This document shows, piece after piece, positions 48,717-57,224 of a DNA stretch of 64,000 nt. Origin of the DNA: Candidatus Chlorohelix allophototropha. GTDB lineage: Bacteria > Chloroflexota > Chloroflexia > Chloroheliales > Chloroheliaceae. The translations under genes and the position numbers were made by a program. Under the pieces are notes generated by a model. It did no database searches. It was not told the origin of the DNA and saw only the letters and a program-made list of their open reading frames with translations. The DNA is taken from positions 2,826,799-2,890,798 of the forward strand of contig NZ_CP128399.1 of NCBI RefSeq assembly GCF_030389965.1, in the 5' to 3' direction. Every line of letters begins with the position of its first letter. Position 1 is the first letter of the stretch.

Positions 48717-49760
48717 ATGTCGAAAATTATAGACCTACGCAGCGATACAGTAACCAAGCCTACCGCAGCAATGCGTGAAGCTATGTACAAAGCTGAGGTG
48801 GGTGATGACGTGTATGGAGAAGACCCCACTGTAAACAAGCTGGAAGAAACAGCCGCCGAAATAATGGGAAAGGAGGCGGGATTATTTGTAACAAGCGGTA
48901 CTATGGGTAATTTGATTGGGGTAATTACCCATTGCAGCCGAGGGCAGGAAGTAATAATGGGCGCAGAGTCCCACATTTTCTATTATGAGGTAGGTGGGGG
49001 CGCAATAGTAGGCGGCGTGATGTACCACACCGTTGCGGAAGACCGTCTGGGAAAGTTCACTCTCGAACAGATTGAGCATGCCATTAGAGGTAAAAATATT
49101 CATTATCCTGTAACTGGGTTAGTATGCCTTGAGAATAGCCATAACCGCAAGGGTGGTACGGCTATGAGTATCGAGGCTACAAAAGAAATCTGCGATACAG
49201 CGCATGCACATGATGTACCAGTCCATTTGGACGGAGCGCGGGTATTTAATGCTGCTACCTATCTTGGCAAAGATGTACGAGAACTGGTAGCCGAGATTGA
49301 CTCGGTTCAGCTCTGCCTCTCAAAAGGTTTGGGTGCGCCAGTTGGCTCGGTGTTGGTAGGTAAGCGGGAGTTCATCGAACGCGCCCGCAAGAATCGAAAG
49401 ATGCTAGGCGGCGGTATGCGGCAGTCGGGGGTGTTAGCAGCGGCAGGTCTTATTTCTCTGACTGAAATGACCAAACGACTGGCTGAAGATCACTACAATG
49501 CACACCTCCTCGCTAAAGGCTTACAACAGGTAAAGGGACTAGAGGTAGACCTAGAAACGGTGCAGACTAATATTGTGATGGCAGATACTACAGGTTCAGG
49601 GCGTACCGCCGATGAATGGGTAGCAAGCTTGAAGCAAAAAGGTGTTTTGATTAACTCAATGGGAGCTTATACCATCCGCTTTGTGACCCATTACGAGGTA
49701 GATCGAAGCGGAATCGAGGAAGCATTGACCACAATCTCAGGCATTTCTAGTGGGAATTAA
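48717..49760 (+). CDS. ltaE: Low-specificity L-threonine aldolase
   Basis: A 347-residue PLP enzyme that splits threonine and allo-threonine to glycine and acetaldehyde. N-terminal IIDLRSDTVTKPTAAMREAM, VYGEDPTVNKLEE, the FVTSGTMGN loop, HLDGARVFNAA (Asp ligand of PLP) and the PLP lysine in QLCLSKGLGAPVGSVLVG (about 205). All catalytic motifs intact. ATG 48717. Its stop is followed by a promoter-containing non-coding region. Confidence 0.95.
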   Translation: MSKIIDLRSDTVTKPTAAMREAMYKAEVGDDVYGEDPTVNKLEETAAEIMGKEAGLFVTSGTMGNLIGVITHCSRGQEVIMGAESHIFYYEVGGGAIVGGVMYHTVAEDRLGKFTLEQIEHAIRGKNIHYPVTGLVCLENSHNRKGGTAMSIEATKEICDTAHAHDVPVHLDGARVFNAATYLGKDVRELVAEIDSVQLCLSKGLGAPVGSVLVGKREFIERARKNRKMLGGGMRQSGVLAAAGLISLTEMTKRLAEDHYNAHLLAKGLQQVKGLEVDLETVQTNIVMADTTGSGRTADEWVASLKQKGVLINSMGAYTIRFVTHYEVDRSGIEEALTTISGISSGN

Positions 49761-49873
49761 TAAACTTTGCTCCCTACTACAGTCAGGAGAAAGGCATATA
49801 ATTAATTGCTCTTGTAAAGTGCTTAATAAAAAAATATCTATTAACGATTTGTTAATTTTTAACAAAAATACTA

Positions 49874-49902
49874 TTGACTCGCATACAAAACCGCTATATA
49901 CT
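49874..49902 (+). promoter_or_regulatory. Sigma-70 promoter of an orphan transcript
   Basis: TTGACT (49874-49879), 17-bp spacer, TATACT (49897-49902). Upstream is AT-rich with A/T tracts, as in UP elements. Predicted start near 49909. Confidence 0.8.
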
Positions 49903-50052
49903 GTGGATGTAGAGAGAATATCTACACCCCACAGAATTGAGAAGCTACAATTCTTGGGAAGATAAATAAGGATGTTCACCTCAAAAGTGCGCATCTTTCT
50001 CTGTTATTGGTGGTAGCTTCACTTGCAAGTCCCAAATAGGAGGTGTACTGGT

Positions 50053-50100
50053 ATGGTTAAACCTCATGTGCTATTTGGAGTTTGGCAGGAAGACAGATAA
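50053..50100 (+). CDS. Possible 15-residue micro-ORF
   Basis: ATG 50053 to TAA 50098-50100: MVKPHVLFGVWQEDR. It has a near-perfect AGGAGGTG (50038-50045) 7 bp upstream, which is why it is listed; the size is too small for a firm call. It may be a leader peptide or a micro-protein within the orphan transcript. Confidence 0.3.
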   Translation: MVKPHVLFGVWQEDR

Positions 50101-50216
50101 AGCCCCAGTACTACTGCATCTGATCTTTTAGTAAATTTGTGTAAACTTGTAGTGTAAACGCGCTGGATAAGCCCTGATGCTATAGGTTTTAAGTGGTGAG
50201 TGTAGTTGAACTGTAA

Positions 50217-50402
50217 TTAAACTAAGGTGTATGTAGACACACAGAACCAAAGTAAAATTACAGGGTTAACAAAATCGGTAATAAAAAGATCAGCGGTACT
50301 CACGAGATAAATTAGACAGTATGCTGGGGCGATAAGCAATAGTTGGTTCCTGTAGCTCGGTGTAAGTAAGAGGAATGCAAAGGCGTATAGAAAGCCACGC
50401 AT
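50217..50402 (-). CDS. Possible small membrane protein, opposite to the orphan transcript
   Basis: A 61-residue hydrophobic frame (MRGFLYAFAFLLLTPSYRNQ... ending LLWFCVSTYTLV) with GGAAG just before ATG 50402. Two or three TM segments can be drawn. It lies antisense to the candidate RNA, has no family that I recognise, and may be chance. Confidence 0.2.
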   Translation of the reverse strand: MRGFLYAFAFLLLTPSYRNQLLLIAPAYCLIYLVSTADLFITDFVNPVILLWFCVSTYTLV

Positions 50403-50545
50403 CCACTTCCAAGATGGTTCCGTTAGAACCTTCACCGCTGCTTGAGCCGAGGAGTCGTGTAACGCAAAAGCGACTCAGGTTAATCTAGCGCAAATAAGCT
50501 GGTTAGCCCGCGTGTCTTCAGCCCATAAACTAAATAGAGAACTTT

Positions 50546-50585
50546 AAGAAGCTTTGGAACTCTTGCCAGAGCTTCTTTCCTTTTA
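50546..50585 (+). terminator. Terminator of the orphan transcript
   Basis: AAGAAGCTTTGG (50546-50557) pairs with CCAGAGCTTCTT (50566-50577), 12 bp with one G-U, then TCCTTTTATATT on the plus strand. The minus strand lacks a T-run after the stem, so it ends the plus transcript, not the DUF362 gene. Confidence 0.85.
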
Positions 50586-50590
50586 TATTC

Positions 50591-51652
50591 CTAATACCGG
50601 GCTACATCTTCGGGTTTTGGGGCAGGGGTGAAATTCTGTTTCACGCTCTCAACAGGTAAAGCTTTCTGTATAATCCGATCCTTGCTCATCACACCCTGAC
50701 CAAGCCAATCGGCATACCAGATATGTTTAAGGAAATCTTTGGTTGGTTCAAAGCCCATTATACGAGCACATGTAGCATCAACCGCTACCAGATCGCGCCC
50801 GATTACCAGCACCTGCGCGGGTTTAGGTGTTCCAAACAAAGGACCGTCTCCCTCCATCGCCATAATTCCATCTACAATGGTAGCTTGTGGAGGCATTGTT
50901 TCGTACAATTCAACGATATTTTGCTCAATCCCGGTCACATGCAAAATATTCTTGGGCCAGCCGTATTTTATGCCCGGCACAATCCCGTACAAATTCTTCA
51001 TGCTCAGAGTCACACCCGCCCAGTGATGAGTTTTCATTTTAGGCATCGAAACCAGCAACTCTGCATGAGCAATTGTCTTTGGCAACCACATGAACTCTAG
51101 ACTGTTGTAACCGCCTTTGGTATTCACCTTAACCAAATCATCGTGATTCAAATCTACGAAAGGCACATTCAGTTTATCCAATACCTGCTGAATACCACTC
51201 TGATACAATAAATCGGTAATATCGCGCTGGTAAGCTGAGCCTTCCGCCACGATAACCTCTTTCGCGCCCTGCTCCCGGAAAAGACGTATAGCTGCCTCCA
51301 ATACGGCGGGGTGCGTATTAATAGCTGAGTCGGGAAAGTTATAAATAATATTGGGCTTTAAAACAACACGCTTACCGGTTGCCGAGGGAGTATCTACCGC
51401 TTCCCAAGCAGTGCGTAAGGGCGTTAAAATATCACCCTCATAGGTTGCGTTAACTATCGCCACCTGTGATTTCTCCCCAAAGCCTTTTCCAATGCGGCGG
51501 AAATTTAAGCTAATCCACTTAATTATCCCAAGGGGACGACTGGCAAATTCAACCAACACTAAGGAACCACCGATTGCACCTGTAAGCATCAGGCGTGTAA
51601 ACTGGCGGCGACTAATTACTCTACGTCTGGGACGGTTAGGATTTATTGTCAT
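50591..51652 (-). CDS. DUF362-family protein with Tat signal
   Basis: A 353-residue protein starting with a twin-arginine-like signal (RRRVISRRQFTRLMLTG) and a hydrophobic stretch (about 25-45). The DUF362 core is recognised by VVLKPNIIYNFPDSAINTHP, EVIVAEGSAYQRD, LLVSMPKMKTHHWAGVTLSMK, NLYGIVPGIKYGWPK and VIGRDLVAVDATCARIMG. Members are thought to bind metals or Fe-S clusters; this one lacks the CxxC clusters of the ferredoxin-linked type. It overlaps the terpene-cyclase-like gene by 4 bp, last gene of a four-gene operon. Confidence 0.9.
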   Translation of the reverse strand: MTINPNRPRRRVISRRQFTRLMLTGAIGGSLVLVEFASRPLGIIKWISLNFRRIGKGFGEKSQVAIVNATYEGDILTPLRTAWEAVDTPSATGKRVVLKPNIIYNFPDSAINTHPAVLEAAIRLFREQGAKEVIVAEGSAYQRDITDLLYQSGIQQVLDKLNVPFVDLNHDDLVKVNTKGGYNSLEFMWLPKTIAHAELLVSMPKMKTHHWAGVTLSMKNLYGIVPGIKYGWPKNILHVTGIEQNIVELYETMPPQATIVDGIMAMEGDGPLFGTPKPAQVLVIGRDLVAVDATCARIMGFEPTKDFLKHIWYADWLGQGVMSKDRIIQKALPVESVKQNFTPAPKPEDVARY

Positions 51653-52698
51653 TGCGGTTGTACAAAATAAAGATTATCGCTTAAAGCTAGAATTGCCAAG
51701 GCAGTAGAATGAGGACTATCCATCCAACCACCACTGAGAGCTTGTCCTTTTGAGGCAGGTTTACCGGTTTGGGAAGGAGTGCCTTTGAGTAGCTTGATAT
51801 AAAAGCGATTCAGGCGATCTGAGTTATTAGTACCGATATCCGGATAAAAGCGTAAAGCCGTCAAGCCAAGCGCCAACACATGGTCACTGTATGTTTCTTC
51901 TACAAAATCGGACAACACTGAAACACCACTCCACACTTCCTGTGTCCCGCCAAAATCTGAAGTGCTAAGCGTGACGGCAAAAGCCAGTAAAGCATAGGCG
52001 GTTCCATCCGGGGTTGGAGGCAATTGTTTATCGTACATATAAGGGTTACCTACGTTCCAACCACCGCCAGCGCATGCGCGGTCACGTAGGTAAGCCTTAC
52101 CTTCTTGAATCTGGTCACTATCGGCTACTATTACGCGATCTTCCACCGTCAAGGCTATCATTGCCAAAGCAGTTGGAATCACAAAGCCTGCTTCGGTAGC
52201 GTTAGGTCCCCATTTCCAACCTAACAGATTCGAGTCAATACTCAGTAGTTTTTTATAAATATCCCACTCTTTCTGAGTGACCTTTGGTTCGCGCTGTTTA
52301 TTCAAAATCACGCCACGCGCCCTGCCCCGTAAATCGGTATCCTCAGGTCTGGCATAGAGCGCTGACAGTTCGGGGATTTTAAGCAGAATATTAAAACACC
52401 AAGTTGCAAGGTAAGTCATCCAGCCGCTAAACTGATCTTCCTTGAAAATGCCCCACCCACCGTCTTGATGCTGATCAGCACGCAGCCTCGTAAGCCCCTT
52501 CTGAACCGCATCTACATAGGGCTGAGGAGCATTCAACCTGCCAGCCCCAATATCGGGGTGGAAAAGCGCCAACAAAGCCAGAGCAGTTGGCTCTGCAAAG
52601 CTTTGACCGCCAACTTTATAACCCCAACCACCGTCAGGGTTCTGTGTTTTTACCAGAAAATCAAGCGCCAGACGTATCTGGTTATCATATATTCCCAC
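51649..52698 (-). CDS. Terpene-cyclase / prenyltransferase-repeat protein without DxDD
   Basis: A 349-residue alpha/alpha-barrel protein with QW-like repeats: FLVKTQNPDGGWGYKVGG, RADQHQDGGWGIFKEDQF, AYLRDRACAGGGWNVGNPYM, and a terminal segment LSGGWMDSPHSTALAILALS. These resemble squalene-hopene cyclase or prenyltransferase beta subunits, but the catalytic DxDD motif is absent, so cyclisation as in squalene cyclase is unlikely. GTG 52698 follows AAGGTG; an earlier TTG/ATG frame begins at 52707. Co-transcribed with DUF362 and NERD genes. Role unknown, maybe lipid binding. Confidence 0.82.
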   Translation of the reverse strand: MGIYDNQIRLALDFLVKTQNPDGGWGYKVGGQSFAEPTALALLALFHPDIGAGRLNAPQPYVDAVQKGLTRLRADQHQDGGWGIFKEDQFSGWMTYLATWCFNILLKIPELSALYARPEDTDLRGRARGVILNKQREPKVTQKEWDIYKKLLSIDSNLLGWKWGPNATEAGFVIPTALAMIALTVEDRVIVADSDQIQEGKAYLRDRACAGGGWNVGNPYMYDKQLPPTPDGTAYALLAFAVTLSTSDFGGTQEVWSGVSVLSDFVEETYSDHVLALGLTALRFYPDIGTNNSDRLNRFYIKLLKGTPSQTGKPASKGQALSGGWMDSPHSTALAILALSDNLYFVQPQ

Positions 52699-52722
52699 AA
52701 AAAACACCTTGATGGAAATGGT

Positions 52723-53457
52723 TCAAGCGTTTTTTAAGCGTTGGGCAATTTGCTCCAACATTCCTTCGCTAACGACAGATGCCTCGGAAGATGACCCTTT
52801 GTGGAATAAATGCTCTTTGAGATAATTCTCCAAATCAGCATGTTCGACAATAGGGCAATTGGGGTGTTTAGAAGAAAATAATTTGCCCCTATCCAGCACT
52901 ACCACTGGTTGAACCGGAACCTGCGGTAAGTTCCGCACCGACAACCACGATTTTACCTCACGGGCGGCACGTATTACCTTCCAAGTGGGACTATCCTTGA
53001 GACGTTTGCGGTTAAGAATAGGCTGTTCTTTGATGTCTGCGCCTTGTTCTCCCATGTACTTGTACCAAGTGTCTCCCTCGCAAATATATTGACCAGAAAA
53101 AGGGGCTACTTCTAGTACCAGCGCGCCATAAGGACCTAATAACACCCCATCAATCATTCCAATTGAACGGTTCTCAGATAACAGCAGATTGAGGAAATAT
53201 ATATAATTCTCACCCAGAACTTGGTGCAATAGTGTTGCCAGTCGCTCTTGGCTGCGCCATTTCTGGAGCGTGACACGCGCCCGATTGCCAAACCAGAATG
53301 CCCCTGCTAAAGGGGGCAAGCCTAGCGCCAGTATCCAAATGGAAATCGAAAATGCCAGAAATATAAATAGCAAGGCAACTATACCAAGTCCCCCTGCCAA
53401 ACCGAGGTCTCGAAGAATCAACTGACGATAAGCTGAAGAAGTGCCTTTAGCTTGCAA
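52723..53457 (-). CDS. NERD (nuclease-related) domain membrane protein
   Basis: A 244-residue protein with two TM helices near the N-terminus (about 17-60: LGIVALLFIFLAFSISIWIL, LGLPPLAGAFW) and a NERD domain (about 85-200) with SIGMIDGVLLGPYGALVLEV, the strand and acidic residues of the PD-(D/E)xK-like fold, and VQPVVVLDRG. NERD proteins are thought to have nuclease-like activity, but the role of this membrane type is not known. Starts at ATG/TTG 53457, 9 bp after the glycosyltransferase gene. Part of the operon ending at DUF362. Confidence 0.85.
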   Translation of the reverse strand: MQAKGTSSAYRQLILRDLGLAGGLGIVALLFIFLAFSISIWILALGLPPLAGAFWFGNRARVTLQKWRSQERLATLLHQVLGENYIYFLNLLLSENRSIGMIDGVLLGPYGALVLEVAPFSGQYICEGDTWYKYMGEQGADIKEQPILNRKRLKDSPTWKVIRAAREVKSWLSVRNLPQVPVQPVVVLDRGKLFSSKHPNCPIVEHADLENYLKEHLFHKGSSSEASVVSEGMLEQIAQRLKNA

Positions 53458-53465
53458 TAGTGCCT

Positions 53466-55028
53466 CTAATTAACCGGTTCTATCCTGTAAATTTGGCTAC
53501 CCTTAAATTCTGCAATAAATTGCAATTTCAGACCAGCCGCTATTGCCCCACTCTTATCTTTATACAAAGCGTCTAAGGCTGAATAACGCTCTACGCCAAG
53601 CACCAGATAATTTGCCCCAAAGCGGCGGGCAGCTTCTAGATTAGCCGCTACACTATCGCTTGCCAGCGCTATAGCCGGATTCCCAGTAGTGTAGTAGTAG
53701 CTTAACGGCTCGCCAATAATTATAGCATAGTTTGAAATACCGTTTGCCTTGAACCAATCATTTATCTCAACAGCATAATTAAAATCGTTATCCCAAGTGC
53801 TAGCACCAGAAGCAGCTGCTATTAAAGTGATTACAGCAGATACCACCAGCAACGGCACCGCGATTCCGTTAGCGAAAAACTTGAAACGGTTAGGTCGTTT
53901 GCGCCATACGCTATATTTTCGTGCTAACCATTCAATCGCGAAAAGAGCCGCACCCGCTTGATAAGGTATAAGGCTACCAGCAGCGTGAAAAAGCGTTCCG
54001 TGCAAACTAATTTCAGTAAATACCAATGCCATTCCGAAATATAAAAGCGTTAGATGGATTAAGAATGGTGCATAAGCCCGATTCTTAAAAGTTAGAAGAA
54101 AGATACCTAGCAGGAAAAAAGGAGCTAATAGGAACAAGCCCTGTGCGCTTAGAATAAGGGCACCTATCTCCAGAGCGTTGAGTTTGCTCATAAGAATATT
54201 GCCAAAACCCCACTCGAAATACCGTGCAGGTGTTAGTGAAAGGCTATGGCTGAATAGTTCGTTATAAGTGCGCAACCACAATACCTTGCTACTGTTGGGA
54301 GAAAAGAGTGTGCCAAATTCTGACAGATTGAGCCATAACCATGGGGTTACCACCGAAAAAGCAGCAATTAGGGCTAAACCCAATCTTCCCCAACGTGGCT
54401 TCCAAATTTGAAGCCCTGTTTGTGGTCGCCAGCGCACCCAAAGAAAGGATAGTACAAGAGTAGCAGTAAATAACACCCCATCGCTTCGGCACAAGTAAGC
54501 TAGCCCACTAAATACACCCGCCAAAACCAACCAGCGGTCGTCTTTGTTCAGACCCAAATGAATAGTAATAAAGCAAAGCAAGCCGAGCAAAGCAAAATTT
54601 GCAAAATTATCCGGGGCATTCCAGAACAAGAAATAGCGTCCCGGAAAGAGCGTAGCAACCGCCATAACCCAGCTATAACGCCGCTGTGCCTCTCCAAAAG
54701 TCAGTTTCCCGGCATAAAAAGCCAAAGGTGGTAATAACGCTGCACACAGCATAAATGGCAGGGAAGCTGCAAAAGAAGACACTCCAAATAAAGCAAATGA
54801 ACCGAGAATAAGCCAGCTAGACAAGGGATTCCAGTAATCGAAGGCTGGGTGGGTATAATCAAAGGTCGGGTTGGGAGGATTAAAAGCAGTTATCTGATAA
54901 TTCCAGACTGTGTTGATTACAAAGCCATGACCCTCATGCCAATTCTGGGCAGCTTGGTAATAATAATAAGCATCTACAAAACCGGGTTGCTTTACCCAGA
55001 AAAACGCAACCAGTAAACGCAAAATCAA
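53466..55028 (-). CDS. Membrane glycosyltransferase, GT39/ArnT-like
   Basis: A 520-residue polytopic protein with about 11-12 TM helices. After a first TM segment comes FVDAYYYYQAAQNWHEGHGF, the acceptor/donor loop typical of the PMT/ArnT clan (the D-x-Y-x-Y type), followed by NPLSSWLILGSFALFGV and YFLFWNAPDNFANFALL. It transfers a sugar from a polyprenyl-phosphate donor to an exported acceptor. The frame stays open upstream to about 55140 (reading LLNRHPYLFLLGAAL before the given start), but no ATG, GTG or TTG lies there, so TTG 55028 or a rare start is used. First gene of the four-gene operon. Confidence 0.82.
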   Translation of the reverse strand: MILRLLVAFFWVKQPGFVDAYYYYQAAQNWHEGHGFVINTVWNYQITAFNPPNPTFDYTHPAFDYWNPLSSWLILGSFALFGVSSFAASLPFMLCAALLPPLAFYAGKLTFGEAQRRYSWVMAVATLFPGRYFLFWNAPDNFANFALLGLLCFITIHLGLNKDDRWLVLAGVFSGLAYLCRSDGVLFTATLVLSFLWVRWRPQTGLQIWKPRWGRLGLALIAAFSVVTPWLWLNLSEFGTLFSPNSSKVLWLRTYNELFSHSLSLTPARYFEWGFGNILMSKLNALEIGALILSAQGLFLLAPFFLLGIFLLTFKNRAYAPFLIHLTLLYFGMALVFTEISLHGTLFHAAGSLIPYQAGAALFAIEWLARKYSVWRKRPNRFKFFANGIAVPLLVVSAVITLIAAASGASTWDNDFNYAVEINDWFKANGISNYAIIIGEPLSYYYTTGNPAIALASDSVAANLEAARRFGANYLVLGVERYSALDALYKDKSGAIAAGLKLQFIAEFKGSQIYRIEPVN

Positions 55029-55179
55029 AGCCGCGCCTAAAAGGAATAGGTACGGGTGACGGTTTAGGAGTACAAAAGCTTGCTTTATGGCGTTCGTAGT
55101 GGAATTTCCCCTACTATAAGTAAAAAAGGTTATAACTCACGCTAATAATAACCTGTGAAGCTTGTATTTTCAAAAACAA

Positions 55180-55207
55180 AGAAAAACCCCACCGATTAGG
55201 GTGGGGT
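55180..55207 (-). terminator. Terminator upstream of the GT39 gene
   Basis: On the minus strand CCCCACC/GGTGGGG around CTAATC, followed by TTTTTCTTT. It is the second terminator between flp and the GT39 gene (see 55325), hinting that a further short transcript ends here. Confidence 0.85.
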
Positions 55208-55324
55208 GTCCGTGTAATATCCCTATTTTTATTCATATAGCCTAGATAGCTATATTTGGAACAGTATCAGCGTATAGCCCGTGACCTTATTTTTCCGATT
55301 AAGATTGAGCTATAGCTTCAGCGT

Positions 55325-55364
55325 AGAAATAAAATGCCTCTGCCCCAAACGGAGCAGAGGCAAA
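55325..55364 (-). terminator. Terminator of the Flp pilin gene
   Basis: On the minus strand GCCTCTGC/GCAGAGGC, an 8-bp stem with a 10-base loop that can pair further, then ATTTTATTT. Confidence 0.8.
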
Positions 55365-55375
55365 ATTCCAGTTAA

Positions 55376-55549
55376 TTAGGACAGGTTCTTAGTTACGCTG
55401 CTGAAGACGTTACCGATCTGAGGTCCGAGGAACACCAGAATGGCGATAACTACTACGGCTACCAAGAAGAGGATCAAAGCATACTCTACGAGACCCTGGC
55501 CTTCTTTTTCTTCGGTCTGTTTGCGGAAAAGTTTCTTGAAGTCCAACAT
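55376..55549 (-). CDS. flp: Flp-family type IVb pilin
   Basis: A 57-residue prepilin. Basic leader (MLDFKKLFRKQTEEKEG), cleavage by TadV-type peptidase before GQGLVEYALIL (the Gly-Glu-type pilin motif with Glu at position +5 and Tyr following), then a hydrophobic helix of 20-plus residues and a short polar end (FSSVTKNLS). GGAGGTAACGAC precedes ATG 55549. It assembles into thin Tad pili used in adhesion or, in some phyla, gliding. No Tad secretion genes are in this window, so the gene stands alone. Confidence 0.93.
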   Translation of the reverse strand: MLDFKKLFRKQTEEKEGQGLVEYALILFLVAVVVIAILVFLGPQIGNVFSSVTKNLS

Positions 55550-55962
55550 TGTCGTTACCTCCAACATAAATAGTAAGTTGTTAAAGATGAGATTGACAGT
55601 GTGGTTACAAAGGATAACTCTTCAATGCAAGAGGGACTTAATTGCGAAACAGCGGAGTGTGATTAGCAAAGGTCAGGCAGAATTAGGAAAAAAAACTTTG
55701 AATAATATTTTTTGCGCCGCGCCTATTGCTTGGATACCAGTACAGTTTGCAACTCGTCTCTTCTAGAACTGAAGCATTATTATTTGCTTCCACTATATCT
55801 ATTTTAGGATTATGAGGTTCTAATAACAATAGCCATTTGGTATGTAGTACTTTTAGATTGCTGCTATTGTGTTTTCCTCATCTGGGTCTACTATATCATT
55901 TAAACATTACGGATTCCATTACGATTATTTCACACATAAAGTTTATTTAGCAACTATTTATA
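55550..55962. other. 413-bp intergenic region upstream of flp
   Basis: Between the histidine kinase stop and the pilin start. AT-rich, with a run of A's near 55690 (minus strand: T's). It should hold the flp promoter, but I could not place a convincing -35/-10 pair. Confidence 0.3.
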
Positions 55963-57060
55963 TCAAACAGTAACCAAGGGGATATACGCCGCTACACGAG
56001 TACCCCGACCCGGTGTACTGGCTATTTCCAACCTGCCGTTTAACATTTCGGTGCGCTGCCCCATACTGTGAATACCCAGTGATTTCTGCTGTTTCTCACC
56101 TTCTAGCTTGCGAATATCGAAGCCATTACCGTCATCTTCTACGCTCAGGGTTACAGCTTGTTCACCCAGATCAAGCGATATATTAACGTGTAAGGCATGG
56201 GCGTGAATTGCCACATTGCTTAGGGCTTCTTGAATGATACGGAAAACAGCTACTTCAAACTGGTTGGGCAAACGACGCTCCACCCCACTGCTTACCAGAT
56301 TAACTTCAATTTTATTTTTCTCTTGGAAATCCTTAATATAGCGACGTAAGGTAGGCAACAAACCGAGATCATCCAGAATCATAGGGCGAAGTTGGAAGAT
56401 AAAACCGCGCGTTTCTTGTAAAGTATCGTTCACCATAGATTTCAAGCCGGTTATTTCAGCTTTCGCCCGCGCAATGTCCGCTTCCATCCAACGTTCGCAA
56501 ATTTCAGCACGTAACACTAGGTTGCTCATTGCCTGAGCGGGTCCATCATGCAACTGGCGGGATACGCGCAAACGCTCGTTTTCTTGCGCTTGAATAATCT
56601 TACCGACCATTTCCTGAGCTTCAACGCCCTGTACCCCACGCACATGGCTGGAAGTTTGTACAGCCTGACTTTTGGGACGCTGATTCAAAATCTGGTAAAG
56701 CTTGAAATTTTCTTGCTGTTGCTCTTTTAGATATTTCTGTCGCTCTCTGAGCAACTCGACTTCCTTACGCATAGAGTTGAGCCGTAGCTGCACCTCATGG
56801 TAGCTGTTATATAGCACCTTGATGTCTGGCAAGCTATAAGCATCCATGTTGGTTTCCATATCTTTTAAGCGCGCTGAAAGCTGTCCCTCTCTGGCGCCGA
56901 GCCTGTCAACCTCTGTCTGGTTCTGCCGGATTAGCATCTCAACCTCACTCAGACGTTTATTAAGCTCTTCTGCTCGGTTACGAGCTTCAATCATCAGTTC
57001 ATCTAACTTTTGATCGATTTCCTCGGGATCTGGATTTGAACCAAGTGGGGACATACTCAT
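55963..57060 (-). CDS. Cytoplasmic histidine kinase, NarL/DegS type
   Basis: A 365-residue sensor kinase. Residues 1-160 form a long coiled-coil (EARNRAEELNKRLSEVEMLI) with no TM helix; the HisKA_3 dimerisation helix has the phospho-acceptor in ENERLRVSRQLHDGPAQAMS (His about 167), and the C-terminal HATPase has N-box EALSNVAIHAHA, DDGNGFD and GIHSMGQRTEMLNG with GRGTRVAAYIP. Its response regulator is not adjacent. ATG 57060. The input is unclear; coiled-coil or redox sensing is possible. Confidence 0.92.
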   Translation of the reverse strand: MSMSPLGSNPDPEEIDQKLDELMIEARNRAEELNKRLSEVEMLIRQNQTEVDRLGAREGQLSARLKDMETNMDAYSLPDIKVLYNSYHEVQLRLNSMRKEVELLRERQKYLKEQQQENFKLYQILNQRPKSQAVQTSSHVRGVQGVEAQEMVGKIIQAQENERLRVSRQLHDGPAQAMSNLVLRAEICERWMEADIARAKAEITGLKSMVNDTLQETRGFIFQLRPMILDDLGLLPTLRRYIKDFQEKNKIEVNLVSSGVERRLPNQFEVAVFRIIQEALSNVAIHAHALHVNISLDLGEQAVTLSVEDDGNGFDIRKLEGEKQQKSLGIHSMGQRTEMLNGRLEIASTPGRGTRVAAYIPLVTV

Positions 57061-57154
57061 TTGGGTGCCTCCATTAAGGTAGCTTTATTGGCAATTATTG
57101 CTCCAATGTGTAGCCATCATGATAGCACAAAGAGCAAGCACAAGCCATAATCAG

Positions 57155-57190
57155 GAAAAAAATCTGTAAGGACAGAAGTCCCTACAGATT
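57155..57190 (-). terminator. Terminator of the first subtilisin gene
   Basis: On the minus strand ATCTGTAGGGAC/GTCCTTACAGAT around TTCT (12 bp with one G-U), then seven T's. Confidence 0.92.
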
Positions 57191-57224
57191 AGCGATACAA
57201 TATAGTTAAGGCTCAAATTAAGCC

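Larger units (their letters stand above)
49909..50583 (+). ncRNA. Candidate long non-coding RNA (about 675 nt)
   Basis: Bounded by the promoter at 49874-49902 and the terminator at 50546-50585. No gene longer than 16 codons with good initiation lies in it on the plus strand. Its first 50 nt can fold: GTAGA/TCTAC flanked by GTGG/CCCAC (about 49903-49932), then AGAATTG/CAATTCT (49933-49954). Two GTGTAAAC copies occur about 50140-50160. No match to tmRNA or RNase P hallmarks was seen (no CCA-ending tRNA-like end, no conserved RNase P core). Class unknown. Confidence 0.45.

Noticed and set aside
49737-49994. 85-codon minus frame downstream of threonine aldolase
   Set aside because: No ribosome site; it overlaps the ltaE end and the promoter at 49874; composition looks like AT-rich chance.
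49909-50583. RNase P RNA or tmRNA at the orphan transcript
   Set aside because: No conserved RNase P core or tRNA-like 3' end with CCA.
55440-55766. 108-codon plus frame across the Flp pilin gene
   Set aside because: Antisense to a clear pilin gene; no ribosome site.
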